53,576 nt of DNA from Actinomycetota bacterium (lineage in GTDB: Bacteria > Actinomycetota > Acidimicrobiia > Acidimicrobiales > Ilumatobacteraceae), in contig JACQZX010000170.1 in the NCBI GenBank assembly GCA_016213665.1, forward strand, positions 1 to 53,576, written 5' to 3'. How positions within the stretch are numbered: the stretch's first letter is position 1; the number at the start of each line of letters is the position of its first letter. Below, piece by piece: positions 17,538 through 24,604 of the stretch. The position numbers were made by a program, and so were the translations under genes. Under the pieces are notes generated by a model. That model worked only from the letters and a program-made list of their open reading frames with translations, had not been told where the DNA came from and did no database searches.

Positions 17538-18061
17538 CCGACGGCGCGCTCCGCCTTCGGGTAGCGATTGACCAACTGCCAGAAGTCGGGGCCGTGGCCG
17601 GCAACCTCCATATGGCACAACTCGTGCACGATTACGTAGTCGATCACCCAATTGGGGAATGCAGCCAGGCGCGTGCTGATTCGAATGGCGCCGGTATCGA
17701 GTGTGCACGTAGCCCAGCGGGCGGTCATGGCATCGTCCCAGCGGATCTCACGGGGCCGCGGCAGGTCGTGTCGCCGAGACAACGCCAACGCACGCGCGCG
17801 CAGGTCGATGCGATCAGTTGATAATTGCCGACGAAAACTTGCCGACATCTTCTCGACCCACTCGGCCTCCTCGATGCGGCTCATCCATGACGGTACGGTG
17901 ATGTGCAACACACCGCCGATCAACTGCGCGCCAACAGTGCTCTTGCGTCGCTTCGAGCGCAAGACCTCAACTCTGAACGGCTGCACGGAGTCGATCGTGT
18001 CTGCAACCGACGGCTCGAAGCCGGGTAACTGCAAAGTGTTGATCTTTGGTCGCGTGTTCAA
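17471..18061 (-). CDS. YgjP/WLM-type metal-dependent peptidase
   Basis: About 196 residues if translation starts at TTG 18061, which overlaps the phosphatase stop as TTGA. The signature zinc-binding motif VIVHELCHMEVAGHGPDFWQLV is present, with HExxH followed by a third ligand histidine in GHGPxFW. The conserved upstream WATCTLDTGAIRIS strand also fits the YgjP-like metallopeptidase (DUF45) family. Its biological substrate is unknown. It is the second gene of a two-gene operon with the histidine phosphatase, and its 3' end runs antisense into the GT2-PilZ gene. Confidence 0.88.
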   Translation of the reverse strand: MNTRPKINTLQLPGFEPSVADTIDSVQPFRVEVLRSKRRKSTVGAQLIGGVLHITVPSWMSRIEEAEWVEKMSASFRRQLSTDRIDLRARALALSRRHDLPRPREIRWDDAMTARWATCTLDTGAIRISTRLAAFPNWVIDYVIVHELCHMEVAGHGPDFWQLVNRYPKAERAVGYLIAKSGERDGDEFADADFSA

Positions 18062-18792
18062 AATGCGTCGCCGAATGATTGTGGGTCGATCAGGTTGACA
18101 GTCTCGCCGACGGTGACCGTGCCGTCGGTGAATACATGGAACCAACACCCGCCGAGATTGGAAAACCGCGGCAGGGCCGGATCGTCGGACCCGGGACCAG
18201 TGGGGATGCTTGCCGTTTGGATGCCTGCCGTTTGGATGAGGGCCCGCCGCATTGTGCGCAGCAGACCGGCGTGGGTGATCACCAACGCTTGTTGCCGTGG
18301 CTGCAGCGCGGCGATTGTGTGCAGCGCCCGCAGGCCACGGGCGACAACCGCGTCGGCAGTTTCGGCATCTTCAGGTCGCCGATGGGCGGCCAGGTAGCCC
18401 GGCCAACCCGCTTCGATCTCGCTGATCGTCAGGCCTTGCCACGAGCCGAACGCGTTCTCCTGTAAGTCGTCCAACAGTTGCACGGGGCCGACTCCGAGAC
18501 TCTCGGCGATGATCGCAGCGGTATCGGCCGCCCGTTGCAGGGTGCTCGCGAAGATCGCGTCGAAGCTGCCCAACAACTTCGCGGCGGCGGCCGCTTGCAG
18601 CATGCCTGCGTCGGTGAGCGGCGGATCGGCTTGACCCTGCCAACGGCCGACGGCATTCCACTCGCTCTCACCATGGCGAAGCGCGAGCACGCTCGTGCAC
18701 GCGCCCCCTGCTGCAGGCGAGCGGTCGTAATCGGGCACGAGCGTGAGGGTACCGTCGCCGTTCGTAGCCACCTCGTCCACCAGTGGGGCCAC
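18058..18792 (-). CDS. histidine phosphatase family protein
   Basis: About 244 residues from GTG 18792 (GTG 18780 and 18771 are alternatives, all close to the divergent MoaD-like gene). The family signature LALRHGESEWN supplies the phospho-histidine. FASTLQRAADTA and VITHAGLLR supply the second Arg and His of the active site. Substrates could be phosphoglycerate, sugar phosphates or cobalamin/heme-pathway phosphates; none is indicated. A 15-bp tandem repeat at 18206-18235 encodes two IQTAS/G-like copies inside the C-terminal third. Confidence 0.9.
   Translation of the reverse strand: MAPLVDEVATNGDGTLTLVPDYDRSPAAGGACTSVLALRHGESEWNAVGRWQGQADPPLTDAGMLQAAAAAKLLGSFDAIFASTLQRAADTAAIIAESLGVGPVQLLDDLQENAFGSWQGLTISEIEAGWPGYLAAHRRPEDAETADAVVARGLRALHTIAALQPRQQALVITHAGLLRTMRRALIQTAGIQTASIPTGPGSDDPALPRFSNLGGCWFHVFTDGTVTVGETVNLIDPQSFGDAF
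18206..18235 (-). repeat. 15-bp tandem duplication inside the phosphatase gene
   Basis: Two copies, atgcttgccgtttgg and atgcctgccgtttgg, lie side by side and differ at one base. They are in frame and encode a duplicated short peptide in a variable loop. Confidence 0.85.
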
Positions 18793-18804
18793 TAACCTGT
18801 CGGC

Positions 18805-19047
18805 GTGGCAACACTGCGACTCTTCGCATCGGCAAGAGAATCGGCGGGCACGGGTTGCGCGCAATTCGACGGTGTGACTGTCGAAGCTGTGCTGGCGGCG
18901 GCGGTTGCGACCTTCGGGCCGTCGTTCGCAGCGGTGCTTCCCAGTTGCAAAGTGTGGGTCAACGGTGATCCGGCCGAGCGGGCAACGGCGGTCGGAGGAG
19001 CCGACGAGGTGGCGGTACTTCCGCCCGTGAGTGGAGGGTCAATATGA
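18805..19047 (+). CDS. MoaD/ThiS-like ubiquitin-fold sulfur carrier
   Basis: An 80-residue protein from GTG 18805 with the beta-grasp pattern MATLRLFASARESAG and a C-terminal EVAVLPPVSGGSI. MoaD proteins normally end exactly in Gly-Gly, the residue that becomes the thiocarboxylate. Here two residues (Ser-Ile) follow the GG, so cleavage or a non-canonical role is possible. It overlaps the next gene as ATGA, so the two are translated together. Molybdopterin synthesis is the default guess but no other moa gene is seen. Confidence 0.75.
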   Translation: MATLRLFASARESAGTGCAQFDGVTVEAVLAAAVATFGPSFAAVLPSCKVWVNGDPAERATAVGGADEVAVLPPVSGGSI

Positions 19048-19550
19048 CAACCAAAGACGGCGCGGAGGAATTCGACCCCGCTGCACTTCCGCTCGAAGAG
19101 CTACGCGCACGGCGCGCCGACCTGCAACACCGTGACGACGTCGTTAGCTACGTGCGCCGGTTGGCTCAGGTTCGTCTCGATGTGGTGCGTGCCGAAATCA
19201 GTCAGCGCACGGATGGCAACGCGACCGACATCAGCGGCGAGTTGCCCCGGATTCTCGGCGAGCATCTCACCGGCGGCGTCGCCCGACCACCGAGACCCGC
19301 CGAGGACTTCAGCAGTCACCCACTTGCCGTCGAACTCGAGGCGCTTTGCGACGACGCATGTAGCACCGATCTACCTTCGATGAGTCACGAGGAACTGGCA
19401 AACTATGCCGGCCGACTGCACGAGTTCGAACAATTGCGATCGAGTGAGCGCCGCGACCTGTTCCTGCGCATCGATGCGCTGAGCGCCGAGTTGGTACGCC
19501 GTTACCGAGACGGTGAAGCCAACCTCGACGGCCTGCTCGTCGACGACTGA
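19044..19550 (+). CDS. RsiG-like cyclic-di-GMP-binding anti-sigma-type protein
   Basis: A 168-residue helical protein. The RsiG signature E(X)3S(X)2R(X)3Q(X)3D appears twice with one change each. Residues D31, S35, R38, Q42 and D46 form copy one (E to D). Residues E129, S133, R136, F140 and D144 form copy two (Q to F). Two antiparallel helices carrying these motifs clamp a c-di-GMP dimer in Streptomyces RsiG, which sequesters sigma factor WhiG. No whiG-like sigma gene lies in the window, so the partner is unknown. It overlaps the MoaD-like gene by 4 bp and precedes an XRE regulator gene. Confidence 0.8.
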   Translation: MTTKDGAEEFDPAALPLEELRARRADLQHRDDVVSYVRRLAQVRLDVVRAEISQRTDGNATDISGELPRILGEHLTGGVARPPRPAEDFSSHPLAVELEALCDDACSTDLPSMSHEELANYAGRLHEFEQLRSSERRDLFLRIDALSAELVRRYRDGEANLDGLLVDD

Positions 19551-19576
19551 CTCCATCCAAGACGGAACGATCACCA

Positions 19577-19972
19577 ATGCCCGACGTGCGCAACGAGATC
19601 GACAAGCGCCTTGCCGACGTCGGTGACTTCATTCGTACACAGCGCGAAGTTGCACGGATGAGTGTGCGCCGACTGGCCGAAGTCGCAGGTGTCAGCAATC
19701 CGTATCTGTCTCAAATCGAACGTGGGTTACGCAAGCCTTCGGCAGAAATTCTGCAACAGATCGCCAAGGCGTTGCAGTTGAGCGCGGAGACACTGTACGA
19801 ACGCGCCGGCTTTCTGGCGCCAGATGCCGGTGCTCGTGGAGTTCGTGAGGCGATCGCGGCCGACCCGCTGTTATCACCAGAGCAGCAGCAGGCGCTACTC
19901 AACGTGTACCAAAGCTTCGTCGGCCAGGCCCCGGCAGCCGGAGGCGGACGACCAAAAAGCCCTCCTCGCTGA
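19577..19972 (+). CDS. XRE-family helix-turn-helix regulator
   Basis: A 131-residue protein with a single cro/C1-type DNA-binding domain at about residues 14-75. The helix-turn-helix is MSVRRLAEVAGVSNPYLSQIERG with the following RKPSAEILQQIAKAL helix. The C-terminal 55 residues have no recognised ligand domain. It sits 26 bp after the RsiG-like gene, so it may belong to the same transcript. Its target is unknown. Confidence 0.88.
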   Translation: MPDVRNEIDKRLADVGDFIRTQREVARMSVRRLAEVAGVSNPYLSQIERGLRKPSAEILQQIAKALQLSAETLYERAGFLAPDAGARGVREAIAADPLLSPEQQQALLNVYQSFVGQAPAAGGGRPKSPPR

Positions 19973-20006
19973 GGTCGATTTCTCCGCGGGTGCACCCAAA
20001 CGCGGA

Positions 20007-21254
20007 ATGCCGACCACTGGGATAGTGTTTCAACTCCTCGTGCAAAGAGTCGCCGTTCTCTCGCTCCACACCTCGCCGCTGGCCCAGCCGGGCTCGGGTG
20101 ACAGTGGCGGCATGAACGTTTATGTGCGCGAGCTGGTGTCGGCGCTTGCGCAGGCCGGCGTCGACTGCACCACTTACACCCGGCGGACCCGTGCCGAGCA
20201 GCCCGACGTCGTTCAGGTAGAACCGGGTCATCGGGTGGTGCACGTGCCCGCCGGTCCCTTCGACCTCACCAAGGAACAACTTCCGGGTGTGCTCACCGAG
20301 TTCGGCGACAGTGTGATTGAGCATCTCACCCATGGATCGCCCGCCGACGTGTTGCACTCCAACTACTTTCTCAGCGGCCTGGTCGCGCATCGCATCAAGC
20401 ACGAACTCGACCTGCCCTTCGTCAGCACCTTTCACACGCTGGCGAGGGTGAAGGCGGAAGGTGGCGATCTCGAGCCGGCCTGGCGCGATCGCGCCGAGCA
20501 CGAAATCATCAGCTGTGCCGACGCCATTCTCGTGAGCTGCACCGAGGAAGAACGACAATTCCGGCGCCTCTACGGCAACCCACAGGGTCGCATCGAGATT
20601 GTCGCACCCGGGGTCGAGCATGCGTTCTTCGCCCCCGGCGACCGCGGCGGTGCCCGCCGCGCCCTCGATTTGGCGCTGGATATTCCGGTGTTGCTGTTTG
20701 TGGGACGCATCCAGCCGTTGAAGGCTCCCGATCTTGCCGTGCGCGCCCTCGCCGGACTGCAGCGCAGTGATGCGATCCTGTTGATCGTCGGCGGTGCCAG
20801 CGGACAAGACGGTGATCGCGAAATGGTCCGCCTCAACGCGCTCATCGAGGAACTCGGGCTTTCCGGTCAGGTGCGCTTCGTACCGCCGCAACCGCACCAC
20901 ATTCTCAGCACCTACTACCGCGCCGCCGACGCGGTGGTCGTTCCGAGCCGAAGTGAGAGTTTCGGGTTGGTCGCGCTCGAGGCCTCGGCCTGTGGCATTC
21001 CGGTGGTCGCATCGGGCGTTGGGGGGTTACTCACCCTGGTCGACCACGGCGAGACCGGCTACCTCGTCCCCGATCGCGACCCGACAATGTTCGCGCACTA
21101 CTTGCGCGAGATCATCGATCACCCCACGCATGCGGCGGCGCTCGGGGCACGTGGTGCCACCCGGGCAAAGCGATACACGTGGGGCTTTGCCGCCGCCCGC
21201 CTGCGCCGCACATACAACGACCTCGCGGTCCGCGAGTTGGTCGCCTGCGAGTGA
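20007..21254 (+). CDS. mshA: MshA-like D-inositol-3-phosphate glycosyltransferase
   Basis: A GT4-family glycosyltransferase of about 415 residues. The N-terminal SLHTSPLAQPGSGDSGGMNVYV is the hallmark of MshA, which joins GlcNAc from UDP-GlcNAc to 1L-myo-inositol-1-phosphate in the first step of mycothiol synthesis. The C-terminal domain has LLFVGRIQPLKAPDLAVRAL and the EX7E-type SRSESFGLVALEASACGIPVV. Start choice is uncertain between ATG 20007, GTG 20025 and GTG 20040; the last begins directly at QRVAVLSLHTSP. It overlaps the YbjN gene by GTGA. The same mshA-YbjN neighbourhood is known from mycobacteria. Confidence 0.88.
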   Translation: MPTTGIVFQLLVQRVAVLSLHTSPLAQPGSGDSGGMNVYVRELVSALAQAGVDCTTYTRRTRAEQPDVVQVEPGHRVVHVPAGPFDLTKEQLPGVLTEFGDSVIEHLTHGSPADVLHSNYFLSGLVAHRIKHELDLPFVSTFHTLARVKAEGGDLEPAWRDRAEHEIISCADAILVSCTEEERQFRRLYGNPQGRIEIVAPGVEHAFFAPGDRGGARRALDLALDIPVLLFVGRIQPLKAPDLAVRALAGLQRSDAILLIVGGASGQDGDREMVRLNALIEELGLSGQVRFVPPQPHHILSTYYRAADAVVVPSRSESFGLVALEASACGIPVVASGVGGLLTLVDHGETGYLVPDRDPTMFAHYLREIIDHPTHAAALGARGATRAKRYTWGFAAARLRRTYNDLAVRELVACE

Positions 21255-21715
21255 GCGACTATCACCTGCCGCCGTCGCTGCAGGGGTACGAAAGATCGAT
21301 CGACGGGTGGCTGCAGCGGTTTGCAGTCGACAACCCGTCGTTGGAGGCGATCGACCGTGGTGAGTCCGGCGAACCCGAGCCGCGATGGTACGTGCGTCTG
21401 CGTGGTGAGGAGAAGGAGCACATCACGGTGTGGTTCACGCTCGGCCAGCGCACGTTGCGATACGAGGTTTACGTGCTGCCGGCGCCACCTGAGAACGCGG
21501 CCGCGGTCTACGAGATGGCTCTGCGCCGCAACGACAAATTGGTCGGCGCTCATTTCGCGATCGGAGTCGAAGATGCGATCTTTCTGCGTGGTGAACTGCC
21601 GCTCACCTCTTTGAACGAAGCCGAACTCGACCGCATCGTCGGCTCGCTGTACAGCTACGTCGAACAATCGTTTCCCGCTTTGCTTCGCCTCGGGTTCGCC
21701 AGCAAGTTCACCTGA
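21251..21715 (+). CDS. YbjN domain protein, T3SS-chaperone-like fold
   Basis: A 154-residue protein from GTG 21251, which overlaps the mshA stop as GTGA. The LEAIDRGESGEPEPRWYVRLRG start, the central HITVWFTLGQRTLRYEVYVLP and the final FALLRLGFASKFT region fit the YbjN/CesT-like chaperone fold common in actinobacteria immediately downstream of mshA. Function is not established. The tight overlap suggests that its amount is matched to MshA. Confidence 0.85.
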   Translation: MSDYHLPPSLQGYERSIDGWLQRFAVDNPSLEAIDRGESGEPEPRWYVRLRGEEKEHITVWFTLGQRTLRYEVYVLPAPPENAAAVYEMALRRNDKLVGAHFAIGVEDAIFLRGELPLTSLNEAELDRIVGSLYSYVEQSFPALLRLGFASKFT

Positions 21716-21786
21716 GTCTTCGTCGAGGCGTTGCCGGCGGCTGACGGTTGCCGTCGCGCCCGTCCGGGTGTGCCCAGTAATGGTGC

Positions 21787-21826
21787 CCGGGTGGGTGGCC
21801 TTCGGGGAAGTCGACCACCCACCCGG
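21787..21826. repeat. 12-bp perfect inverted repeat
   Basis: CCGGGTGGGTGG (21787-21798) and CCACCCACCCGG (21815-21826) are separated by 16 nt. The repeat lies between the YbjN gene and the toxin-antitoxin locus. No T-run follows, so it is either a poor terminator for the mshA operon or an operator or boundary element. Confidence 0.7.
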
Positions 21827-21854
21827 AATCTCAACGGTGAAAGGGCACTGAGAC

Positions 21855-21902
21855 GAGTATGGCGACGAGTATGGTGAGGAGTATGGTGAGGAGTATGGCA
21901 AC
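21855..21902 (+). repeat. four 12-bp repeats, each with a Shine-Dalgarno-like GAG and ATG
   Basis: Units start at 21855, 21867, 21879 and 21891. The consensus is gagtatggtgag, with small changes in the first and last copies. Each unit places an in-frame ATG (21859, 21871, 21883, 21895), and units 2-4 are preceded by GAGGAG-like or GACGAG sequence, so several starts for the antitoxin compete. Confidence 0.9.
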
Positions 21903-22155
21903 CAAGAAGATCACGATCACGCTGCCTGAGGAGCAACTAGATCTGGTCCGCGACCTCGTGGCGCACGGGCAAGCTGCCTCCATCTCCAGCTTCGTGCAGC
22001 AAGCAGTGGACGCGTCCCTACATGACTCCAACGCTTGGGCGCTGGAGTTGGCAAGAGGTCTTGAGGAAACAGGCGGACCACTCACCGCCGCCGAGATCGC
22101 TTGGGCGGACGAGATTCTCGGCATCGGTTCCTCAAATAGCACCGCCAGGTCATGA
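21895..22155 (+). CDS. ribbon-helix-helix antitoxin-like protein
   Basis: From ATG 21895 the product is MATKKITITLPEEQLDLVRDLV..., a ribbon-helix-helix DNA-binding N-terminus (short beta strand KITITL, then two helices) followed by an acidic C-terminal tail. This is the layout of VapB-like antitoxins. The N-terminus could be longer by 4, 8 or 12 residues because of the upstream tandem ATGs. It overlaps the toxin gene by 4 bp (ATGA), as TA pairs do. The partner toxin is frameshifted, so the antitoxin may be an orphan. Confidence 0.82.
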   Translation: MATKKITITLPEEQLDLVRDLVAHGQAASISSFVQQAVDASLHDSNAWALELARGLEETGGPLTAAEIAWADEILGIGSSNSTARS

Positions 22156-22528
22156 CAGGATTGGCCCTCGATGCCGGGGCACTTATCGCGCTCGACCGCA
22201 ACGACCGGCGGATGCTCACATTGCTCGCGCGGTCATACGCATTCGAAGCTCGGGTGACCGTTCCGGCCACGGCGCTCGCGCAGGCTGTTCGGCAGCTAAA
22301 CCGCCAAGCCCGACTTGCTCGGTTGCTTCGGCAGCCGACGACAGACGTGGTTGCACTTGATCGAAGTGATGCCATCAAGGTCGGCGCATGCTCGCCCGTT
22401 CCGGCACCGCCGATGTCGTCGACGCCCATGTGGTCCTCTGCGCCCAACGGACCCGCAGCAGCGTCGTCACCTCCGACGACGGCGACCTCGCCCGGCTCGA
22501 TCCGACGTTGCCGACTGTCCGCATATGA
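22152..22528 (+). pseudogene. PIN-domain (VapC-like) toxin, frameshifted
   Basis: The frame starting at ATG 22152 gives MTGLALDAGALIALDRNDRR with the PIN-domain first aspartate, then VPATALAQAVRQ. It is in register until about DAIKVG near 22385, after which it becomes a low-complexity Ser/Pro stretch. In another frame the expected PIN continuation follows at once: SGTADVVDAHVVLCAQRTRS, then VVTSDDGDLARLDP, ending at TGA 22526-22528. One base appears to be missing near 22385-22390. The later aspartates (ADVVDA, TSDDGD) are in the second frame. So the full ribonuclease is not made unless frameshifting or a sequencing error is involved. Confidence 0.82.
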
Positions 22529-22610
22529 GACCTGAAAGAGGCCCGGAAATCTGTAAGTCGTGAACCGCGACGTTCCAAGGGTGGTGGGTGTTCCCGCATA
22601 GCCTGAGCGG

Positions 22611-23399
22611 GTGACGTACCGACTGGCAATCGTGGGGGGCGGCAACATGGGTGCTGCGCTGGTCGGGGGTTTGCTGCACGCCGGTTGGGCTGCCGCCGAC
22701 CTTGCCGTTGTTGAAGTGTCGGCACCGCGCGCGACCCAACTACGCGAACAGTTTCCCGGTGTTGCCGTCGCCGACACGGTCCCGCCATGCCACGCGGCAC
22801 TGATCGCGGTGAAGCCACCCGACGCTGCGGCTGCCTGCGCGGTGGCGAGCGCCGCCGGCGCCACCAGGGTGCTCAGCATTGCTGCCGGCATTCCTCTCAC
22901 AGCGCTACAAGCCGCCGCCGGGTCGCGCGTAGCGGTCGTGCGGGCGATGCCCAACACACCGGCGTTGGTGGGTCAGGGGGCGGCGGCGATCAGTGCTGGC
23001 CCCACGGCCGACGAAACCGACATGGAGTGGGCGGAGTCCATCCTCGGTTCGGTAGGAACCGTCGTGCGCGTCCCTGAGGACCAACTCGACGCCGTGACCG
23101 GACTCGCCGGCAGCGGGCCTGCCTACCTCTTCCTGGTAGCTGAGGCGCTCATCGCCGCCGGTGAGACGGTCGGGCTCGATCGGGTCACCAGCGAGGCGCT
23201 GGTGACACAACTGTTCGTCGGCTCGGCGGCGTTGCTCCGTGAACGGGGTGAACCGGCGGAACTGCGGGCGATGGTGACCTCCCCCGGCGGAACCACGGCC
23301 GCCGGTCTGGCGGTGCTCGAGGATTGTGCTGTCAGGGAGGCGTTCCAACAGGCAGTCGTGGCCGCCAAAGCTCGCAGCGTCGAACTCGGGCAGGGCTAG
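22611..23399 (+). CDS. proC: pyrroline-5-carboxylate reductase
   Basis: A 262-residue protein from GTG 22611. It begins with the dinucleotide fold LAIVGGGNMGAALVGGLL. The characteristic VVRAMPNTPALVGQGAAAI lies in the middle, and the C-terminal helical domain contains VTGLAGSGPAYLFLVAEALI and MVTSPGGTTAAGL. The enzyme performs the last step of proline synthesis. The stop codon lies in a 13-bp tandem repeat. Confidence is very high. Confidence 0.95.
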   Translation: MTYRLAIVGGGNMGAALVGGLLHAGWAAADLAVVEVSAPRATQLREQFPGVAVADTVPPCHAALIAVKPPDAAAACAVASAAGATRVLSIAAGIPLTALQAAAGSRVAVVRAMPNTPALVGQGAAAISAGPTADETDMEWAESILGSVGTVVRVPEDQLDAVTGLAGSGPAYLFLVAEALIAAGETVGLDRVTSEALVTQLFVGSAALLRERGEPAELRAMVTSPGGTTAAGLAVLEDCAVREAFQQAVVAAKARSVELGQG

Positions 23400-23434
23400 G
23401 CGGCCGGGCTAGGCGGCAGCGCTAGGCGGCAGCG
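23396..23434 (+). repeat. three 13-bp repeats spanning the proC stop codon
   Basis: Units ctaggcggccggg (23396-23408), ctaggcggcagcg (23409-23421) and ctaggcggcagcg (23422-23434). Each contains a TAG; the first is the stop codon of proC. Two of the units are identical. Confidence 0.85.
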
Positions 23435-23494
23435 CCGAAAAGAATCTTGATGTGACTCTTTTCTCACCCTCGACGGTGTGCCTATTGTTCACTT

Positions 23495-23603
23495 GGTCGC
23501 AAGACCGCCGGGTGATTCGTCACACGGGTGTCGCGCCCCCGCGAGGGCTGCGCCGCAGAGGGCTGGTGCCATCGGGGGGTTGGCATCGGCCCTCTTCGTT
23601 TTT
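23495..23603 (+). ncRNA. candidate structured leader with terminator before the SAM hydrolase gene
   Basis: Four hairpins follow in a row. GGTC-GCAA-GACC (23495-23506) has a GNRA loop. GTGA-TTCG-TCAC (23512-23523) has a UUCG loop. CCC-GCGA-GGG (23538-23547) lies inside GCGC/GCGC (23533-23553) with a GNRA loop. The last is a 15-bp stem formed by 23557-23571 and 23581-23595, with two wobbles, followed by TTCGTTTTT (23595-23603). It looks like an intrinsic terminator ending only 24 nt before the SAM-hydrolase ATG. The 3' arm could also pair with gagggc at 23543-23548, giving an alternative fold. No known riboswitch consensus was recognised. Confidence 0.5.
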
Positions 23604-23627
23604 CCCGGCCGGTAGCGTTGCTCGCTC

Positions 23628-24497
23628 ATGGGTCAGCGCTTCGACACCCTCTCGTTTCTGAGCGACCTCGGCGTTGTCGATGAGCACGTGGGAGTCGTGA
23701 AGGCCATCGTGCGCGATCTCGCCCCGCAGGTGCAGGTCGTCGACCTCAGCCACAACATCGCGGTCGGCGACGTGCGGGGCGGCAGTCTGGCGTTGGCGCG
23801 AGCGGTCGGCTACCTGCCCGCTGGTGTGGTGTTGGCGGTAGTCGCTGCCGAGGAAAGGCAAGCGATAGCCATCGAGGTGGCCGGGGGCAAAGGCGTACTG
23901 CTCGGTCCCGACAACGGTCTGCTTGCCTCGGCGGCGGCGATGGCCGGCGGTGCCGAGCGCGCGGTGGTTCTCGACCGCACCGAGTTCCATCTCGCCAGTC
24001 CCGGTGCCGTTCAATCCGTTCGCGATGTTTACGCTCCCATCGCCGCCCGCTTGTGCAACGGCAGCGATCTGACCGACCTCGGTCGTCTCGTCGATGCCGA
24101 CACACTGCTGCCGGGGGTCGTTCCACTGCCGCGACCGGTTGCGGACGGCGGCGCGGCGATCCACGCGGAGGTTCTGTGGGTCGACCACCAAGGCAATTGC
24201 CAACTCAACATCGGTCTCGACGACGTGTCGCCATGGGGACTTACCGAAGGAACGCATCTGCAGGTCGTTGTCCGAGATTGCACCAGGTCGGTGGAGCGAG
24301 TCGCGCGACCATCGATCCTTGGCCCTGGAGCTGTCGGGCTAATGCTCGACGGCTGCGGCTTACTTTCACTCGTGCTCGATCATCGCTCCGCGGCCGAAGA
24401 GCTGTCGCTCGCCGCGTCCGATCAACTGATTGTGCAACCGCTTACCGAAGGCTCCGTCGGCGGCGGTGTCACGATGCCGGTGAACCTCCGCCGTTAG
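23628..24497 (+). CDS. SAM hydroxide adenosyltransferase (DUF62 family)
   Basis: A 289-residue protein. DUF62 features are FDTLSFLSDLGVVDEHVGVVKAI at the N-terminus, VVDLSHNIAVGDVRGG (Asp-His pair of the active site), VGYLPAGVVLAVV and LLGPDNGLLASAA, followed by a C-terminal beta-barrel domain with VLWVDHQGNCQLNIG. Family members hydrolyse S-adenosyl-L-methionine to adenosine and methionine; some relatives are halogenases. The start at 23628 lies immediately after the putative leader terminator. Confidence 0.92.
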   Translation: MGQRFDTLSFLSDLGVVDEHVGVVKAIVRDLAPQVQVVDLSHNIAVGDVRGGSLALARAVGYLPAGVVLAVVAAEERQAIAIEVAGGKGVLLGPDNGLLASAAAMAGGAERAVVLDRTEFHLASPGAVQSVRDVYAPIAARLCNGSDLTDLGRLVDADTLLPGVVPLPRPVADGGAAIHAEVLWVDHQGNCQLNIGLDDVSPWGLTEGTHLQVVVRDCTRSVERVARPSILGPGAVGLMLDGCGLLSLVLDHRSAAEELSLAASDQLIVQPLTEGSVGGGVTMPVNLRR

Positions 24498-24520
24498 CGG
24501 CGGCGATAGCGTTGGCTGCG

Positions 24521-24604
24521 ATGCGTCCTGCCACAACGCTTACCCTCGCGCTCCTGCTCGTCGCGATTCTCACCGCCAGCATCATCTCGTTGGTGCGGTT
24601 GTGA
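24521..24604 (+). CDS. 27-residue single-pass membrane peptide
   Basis: An ATG at 24521 opens a 27-residue frame (MRPATTLTLALLLVAILTASII, then SLVRL) ending TGA 24602-24604. It is nearly all hydrophobic with one basic residue at each end, a single transmembrane helix. Its stop overlaps the GTG start of the acyl-CoA ligase as GTGA, the coupling arrangement seen in other operons of this window. That makes the small gene more credible than a chance frame. It has no recognised family. It could be a leader peptide or a small membrane partner of the ligase. Confidence 0.55.
   Translation: MRPATTLTLALLLVAILTASIISLVRL

Noticed and set aside
22387-22528. Separate small gene starting at ATG 22387 in the toxin region
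   Set aside because: It encodes only the second half of the PIN domain, so it is the frameshifted end of the toxin.
23495-23603. Known SAM-IV, cobalamin, ydaO or SRP RNA at the SAM-hydrolase leader
   Set aside because: None of their conserved sequence elements, such as the SRP GGAA loop or the cobalamin box, were found by eye.
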